A DNA stretch of 64,000 bases from NCBI GenBank assembly GCA_002049455.2, contig KV918762.1, forward strand, positions 62,001 to 126,000, written 5' to 3'. The position numbers were made by a program, and so were the translations under genes. Position 1 is the stretch's first letter; every line of letters begins with the position of its first letter. Below are positions 60,001-64,000 of this stretch, piece by piece. The DNA is from Porphyra umbilicalis (lineage: Eukaryota > Rhodophyta > Bangiophyceae > Bangiales > Bangiaceae). A model generated the notes under the pieces. That model did no database searches. It was not told the DNA's origin and saw nothing but the letters and a program-made list of their open reading frames with translations.

Positions 60001-61056
60001 AGAAAGCGGAAAGCCCGAACGGAGGGAAACAGGATGCCAAAGGTACGTTCACGCCATGTGATTGGCTAATCTACGTTGCTATGGCAGATCTCTGTTCTTT
60101 GGACCCCCCCCGGCAGCACGTTTGCGAAAAACGCGTTTTACCCCCCGCCGCGGCACCGTCAGGGCAGGCACGTTTTGGGATTCGGCCTCGTTTGGTGACA
60201 GCGCGTGCAGTCACGAGGCGAAAGGTCGCGACATCAGAGACTGAGCACGCGACGCCGAGAGACCAATCGTGGAGAGACCGGACATCTGTGGACCGATGTT
60301 CTAACAGTGTGGCTCAAGGCCGCTAATCGTGCCTCGCGGGCCGCTCAGATTGGAAACGTGCTCCACTTCGTGTCGCTGCCCCCTAATCGGGCCAAAGAAT
60401 CCTTAAGCGAGACCCCTGACAGAGGGCCTCAGGCGAGGTCCTCGGATTTCATCCGCATTCCGGTCCCGAATGTGGGGCCTCTGACCCTGGATTTTTAGAA
60501 ACGTGCTCCACTTCGTGTTCCTCGCGGTGGGGTGCAAACGATATGAGCCGGTGTGCAAAGCTCATAAAGGTGGGCTACAAGGAGATTGCATCGTCGTGTG
60601 ATTGCCGGTGCCTGGATCTGCGGGCCTGCGATTGGACCAACAGTCACCGAGGGTCGTCAAAAAATGAAGCGGGGCACATGTGTTTGCGCCCAGGCCGTCC
60701 CGATCTGGGCTTTCTTGCGCACTGCATGTGATTGCGGAAAGTCCCACACATACTGTAGCCCCTGCCAATGCGCCTCCTCCGCCGCACTCTCTCTCCTTGC
60801 GTCCTCTTCCACTGCGCTCCCGTCGTGTTTCTCGACGTCTTTTTTTTCGTGCAGGCCGAGGACCTGTGCTGCCGTGCGGACGGGCAAGCTGCCCAGCCCA
60901 GCGCATTGTATGCGCTCGTCGATCCCTGTCTGCGTGAGCCGCCACGTCGTGCACGGTGGTGTCGTGAGGAGCGCGGCGTCTCGGACTCGCCCTCTTTTTT
61001 GTGGGCTGTGTTTCGTCGGGGTTCGGCTTGGCGAGTACGTTCGAGTGTCTCTGGAA
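60001..61056. other. Intergenic with a 21-bp direct repeat
   Basis: GAAACGTGCTCCACTTCGTGT occurs at about 60353 and 60498. The downstream gene's frame is open from 60586, but residues before 61057 are Cys/Ser-rich and not convincing. No other gene. Confidence 0.45.
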
Positions 61057-62829
61057 ATGACGGGGCGGTGCCTTCTATGCAACTTTGACTTGGGTGTCGA
61101 CGCCAATGGGGTGCAGCGCACGGGGTCACACACGCAGCGCACGTGCGGCCTCAAATCCATGCCTTGTCGTCACGCACTTTCAGTCGGGCACCCTTTTCGC
61201 AAAGACGGGGCCTTTTTCGAGGTGGACTGTTGCCACCACACGAAGTGCACCAAGTGCCCCGTCGTTGGGCACCATGTCAGCACACTCGTGTTGTCGCCGG
61301 ATCGCTTCCAGATGGACAACAAGGCGGGCAACGTGACGCGTCGGCGGACGGCGCCACCGCTGAGCAGCTCTGATTACGTTTGCCCCCTCGTCACTGACGC
61401 TGTGGTCGCTGAGTGGGTGCGTGCGCACCATGCGGCTTGCTGGGCGGACTGGCGGCAGTCGCAGGAGGCGGCTGCGGCAGCTGCCGACATCGTCGCCAAC
61501 ATCCATCAATCGGGAATGCGTACGGTCGCGGCGGCCGACTTCATGGCGGGGACTGGCATCGTCGCCGCGTCAAACAACGCGGATAAGCGGCCAGTTTTTC
61601 AGGCGATGGCGATTGCGCTGGACGATCCCGACCAGACGGCCGTCGAGGCGGCGCTGGCCGCCGCTGCTTCGGCCACGATGGCAGCCACGGGGGGTGGAGT
61701 GGGGCGTGGGGTTCGACGGGGGAGGGGTGCTGCGGGCAGCGGCGGGCGCGGTCGGGCCGCTCTTGGTCACGGTGATGGCCGCGGTCGCACTCCTCGTGGT
61801 GGTGGCTTGGGGGGGGCCGCTGATTCCGGGTCGACCATCGGGTCCGCTGGCCGGGGCATGGGATCTGCTGCGGGCTCTGTTGGCATGGCTGCTGCAGCCG
61901 GGACTAGGACGAGCCGTGGTGTTCTTGCTGCCGAGGAGACACCCGGCAGGCGCAATGTTCAAGCGCGCTCGATGAATTCGTTGGATTTGCCCTCGGTCGT
62001 CGATCGACGGGCATCGACGACGGGGACTGGTGGAGGAGGGGGGAGGCGGGTGGGCTCGCGCGAGGCGTCTCCGCCCACGGATAATGCGGCGCGTGCAGGT
62101 GGCCCGAGTGACCTCCCAGCCCGGTCCGCCGCGCAGATGGCGCGTGCGCACGTGACACTGATGCAGTCGAACGCCCTCCGTGCCGCCGACTCCGTGTCGC
62201 GCCTGACGGCCACTGGCTCTGGGTCGACGGAGCTGGTGGCGGTAGTGGCGGCAGCGCGGGCTCGCGCGAAGGATGCCGGTGGTCCCGCAGTGGCCGTGGC
62301 TGTTGTGGCAGCCCCTCTTCACTTGACGTGAAAGACGGGGGAGCGGGAGAAGTTTTCGGCAGTTTCGTTGTTTGACTGCCCGGCCGTGAGTCGGATGACG
62401 TCGACGCAGCTGGCGTCCGCGGCGTTCAAGGGCGCCCTGAAGTCCCACGCCATCAACCTTCCCACCATGGAGGCCGAATTTATCGGCGGTGCGGAGGACC
62501 ACTTGCTTATCGGACTGAGCATCTCGTGCGGGGGGGTGGCGTCTGCGGACGTGGCGGAGCAGCTTGTCTCGCGCCGTGTGGACCGGTCAAACGCCAACCT
62601 CATGCAGCTCGTTGCCTCGTGGTGCCAGAAATTCGTCACAGAGAACATGGTGGCGGCGGCGGTGCTCGGTCATGCAGGTGTGGATTTGGGGGTAGACGGG
62701 GAGTCGGACGGTGACGCGGAGGCCCGGGACGACACGGCTGGTGCAGCAGATCCGTCCAACAGTCGCGGTCGCGGACACTGCGGGGGTGCTGTGAGCGATG
62801 ATGAAGAGGGGGAGGAGAATGACTACTAG
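61057..62829 (+). CDS. Gene C: unrecognised Cys/His-rich protein with Gly-rich middle and acidic tail
   Basis: I do not recognise this. From the ATG at 61057 an N-terminal region with paired Cys/His (CLLCNFDLG, CGLKSMPCRHALSVGH, DCCHHTKCTKCPVVGHH) suggests zinc binding. A helical segment (VVAEWVRAHHAACWADWRQSQEA) and a Gly/Arg-rich linker follow. The frame meets TGA at 62329-62331, then continues open in the same frame to 62829 with clearly protein-like sequence (MTSTQLASAAFKGALKSHAI, MQLVASWCQKFVTENM) and an acidic end, SDDEEGEENDY. Either a nonsense mutation or a very short intron joins the parts. The Zn-like start and acidic end would suit a DNA-associated protein; host or transposon origin is open. 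Confidence 0.5.
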
Positions 62830-62841
62830 TGAGTGCATGTC

Positions 62842-62890
62842 TTTTTTTTACATACATGCACTATGCATACGTAGTGCATGTACTTTTTTT
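62842..62890 (+). terminator. T-run / hairpin / T-run cassette after gene C
   Basis: Eight T, then an 11-bp perfect stem (62853-62863 with 62872-62882, loop TGCATACG), then seven T, starting 13 nt after the gene C stop. The layout matches the cassettes after the Harbinger genes. AGTGCATGT-T-run-ACATA is also duplicated directly here. Confidence 0.4.
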
Positions 62891-63010
62891 ACATATGGAC
62901 ACGCGACGCCGCCGTCGTCCGTACGGCGTCGCAGTTGCCCGCCGTCAAATGTCGTGCACGAGGTTGGACAGGCTTGCCCCGCGGCGCCTGCACGGCAACA
63001 CGGAGACGCA

Positions 63011-64000
63011 GTTGGTGCACGTCCCGTCGTCGGCGGCGGCGTTGGGCATCACTACCGACGCGCAGGTTGTACAGATGCAGGTGGGGACGGTGCGCGTGAT
63101 GGCTTTGCCGGTGCCGACGCGGAGCAGGGAGCGCGTCGCGCGAGCGGTTGGTCGTGGCGTTGCCGGCGCCGACGTGGAGCAGGGAGCGCGTCGCGCAAGC
63201 CGTTGGTCGTGGCCACATTTGTGTACGTCGTTACAACGACGAGCCAGTTGGTGCACGTCCCGTCGTCGGCGATGGCGTCGCGTATCACGACCGTCGCGCA
63301 GTTGGTACAAATGCAGGTGGGGACGTTGCGCGTGACGGCGTTGCAGGTGCCGACGCGGAGCAGGGAGCGCGTCGCGCGAGCTGTTGGTCGTGGCGTTGCC
63401 GGCGCCGACGTGAAGCAGGGAGCGCGTCGCGCAAGCCGTTGGTCGTGGCCGCAGTTGTGTACGTCGTTACAACGACGAGCCAGTTGGTGCACGTCCCATC
63501 GTCGTCGACGGCGTCGCGTATCTCGACCGTCGCGCAGTTGGTACAGATGCAGGTGGGGACGTTCGGCGTGACGGCGTTGCAGGTGCCAACGCGGAGCAGG
63601 GAGCGGTTAGCGCGAGTCGTTGGTCGTGGCGTTGCCGGCGCCGACGTGAAGCAGGGAGCGCGTCGCGCAAGCCGTTGGTCGTGGCGGCAGTTGTGTACGT
63701 CGTTGAAACGACGAGCCAGTTAGTGCGCGTCCCATCGTCGGCGACTGCGTCGGACGTCACGACGGTCGCGCAGGTGGTACAGATGCAGTTGAGGACGTGT
63801 CGCGTGACGGCGTTGCAGGTGCCGACGCAGAGCAGGGAGCGCGCCGCGCAAGCGAGTGTTCGTGGCGTCACCGGCGCCGACGCGGAGCAGGGAGCGCGTA
63901 GCGCGAGCCGCTGGTCGTGGCGTTGCCGGCGCCGACACGGAGCAGGGAGCGCGTCGCGCAAGCCGTTGGTCGTGGCGGCAGTTGTGTACGTCGTTGAAAC
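63011..64000. repeat. 236-bp tandem repeat (satellite-like), at least four units
   Basis: Units start with GTTGGTGCACGTCC or a variant at 63011, 63247, 63483 and 63719, an exact 236-bp period, and the array runs off the window. Each unit contains two inner copies of GGAGCAGGGAGCGCGTCGCG followed by GTTGGTCGTGGC. Since 236 is not a multiple of 3, the long frames through it shift from unit to unit and are not likely coding. Confidence 0.93.

Noticed and set aside
63011..64000. Long plus and minus frames in the last kilobase as genes
   Set aside because: They lie in a 236-bp tandem repeat whose period is not a multiple of 3, so no frame is conserved between units.
1..64000. Bacterial or viral origin of the window
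   Set aside because: CSN4, ER DnaJ, spliceosomal-type introns and eukaryotic transposon families make it nuclear eukaryotic DNA.

Overview
The window looks like nuclear DNA of a red alga, most likely a bangiophyte of the Porphyra/Pyropia type. This is inferred from four things: a CbbX gene (red-type Rubisco activase) with an N-terminal extension suited to plastid import; very GC-rich DNA; host genes that are each a single long reading frame; and heavy loading with eukaryotic transposons. No database search was possible, so the organism is an inference.

Host genes sit in two small islands. At the left end, CSN4 (COP9 signalosome subunit 4, 504-1703, +) converges on cbbX (2115-3365, -). In the middle, a fold-type II PLP enzyme of the serine racemase/threonine dehydratase family (34008-35339, +) converges on an ER-type DnaJ co-chaperone (35641-36978, -). 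Nearly everything else is mobile or repetitive.

Region by region: (1) 3.87-15.64 kb is a nest. A roughly 1 kb piggyBac-family non-autonomous element has been split by a 10.7 kb PIF/Harbinger transposon (3888-14591) with perfect 29-bp terminal inverted repeats, a TGA target duplication, a Myb-like ORF1 (+) and a convergent DDE transposase ORF2 (-). (2) 16.1-17.1 kb holds a weak unrecognised gene. (3) 18.05-33.5 kb holds a Gly-rich two-exon gene ('A') convergent with a two-exon Pif1-like helicase, then a SWIM-finger/KDZ-like transposase, with copies of a GTCAAGG-rich repeat at 18.05, 30.0 and 33.5 kb. (4) 38.83-42.56 kb is a piggyBac element with 20-bp inverted repeats and a frameshifted transposase. 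(5) 43.15-45.08 kb is a cluster of palindromes, including a 1.09 kb foldback. (6) 45.6-49.3 kb is a second, diverged copy of the gene A/helicase pair with the same intron positions. (7) 50.75-56.12 kb is a young copia LTR retrotransposon with a 5-bp target duplication and a half-tRNA primer site. (8) 57.2-62.8 kb holds two unrecognised genes and a broken WD-repeat-like fragment. (9) 63.0-64.0 kb is a 236-bp tandem repeat running off the end.

The most interesting item is the paired module in (3) and (6). Two unlinked copies keep the same gene order, the same convergent arrangement with 41-57 bp between stop codons, and matching introns in both genes, while the proteins have diverged strongly. 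I do not recognise the companion protein, and the pair does not match a transposon class I know.
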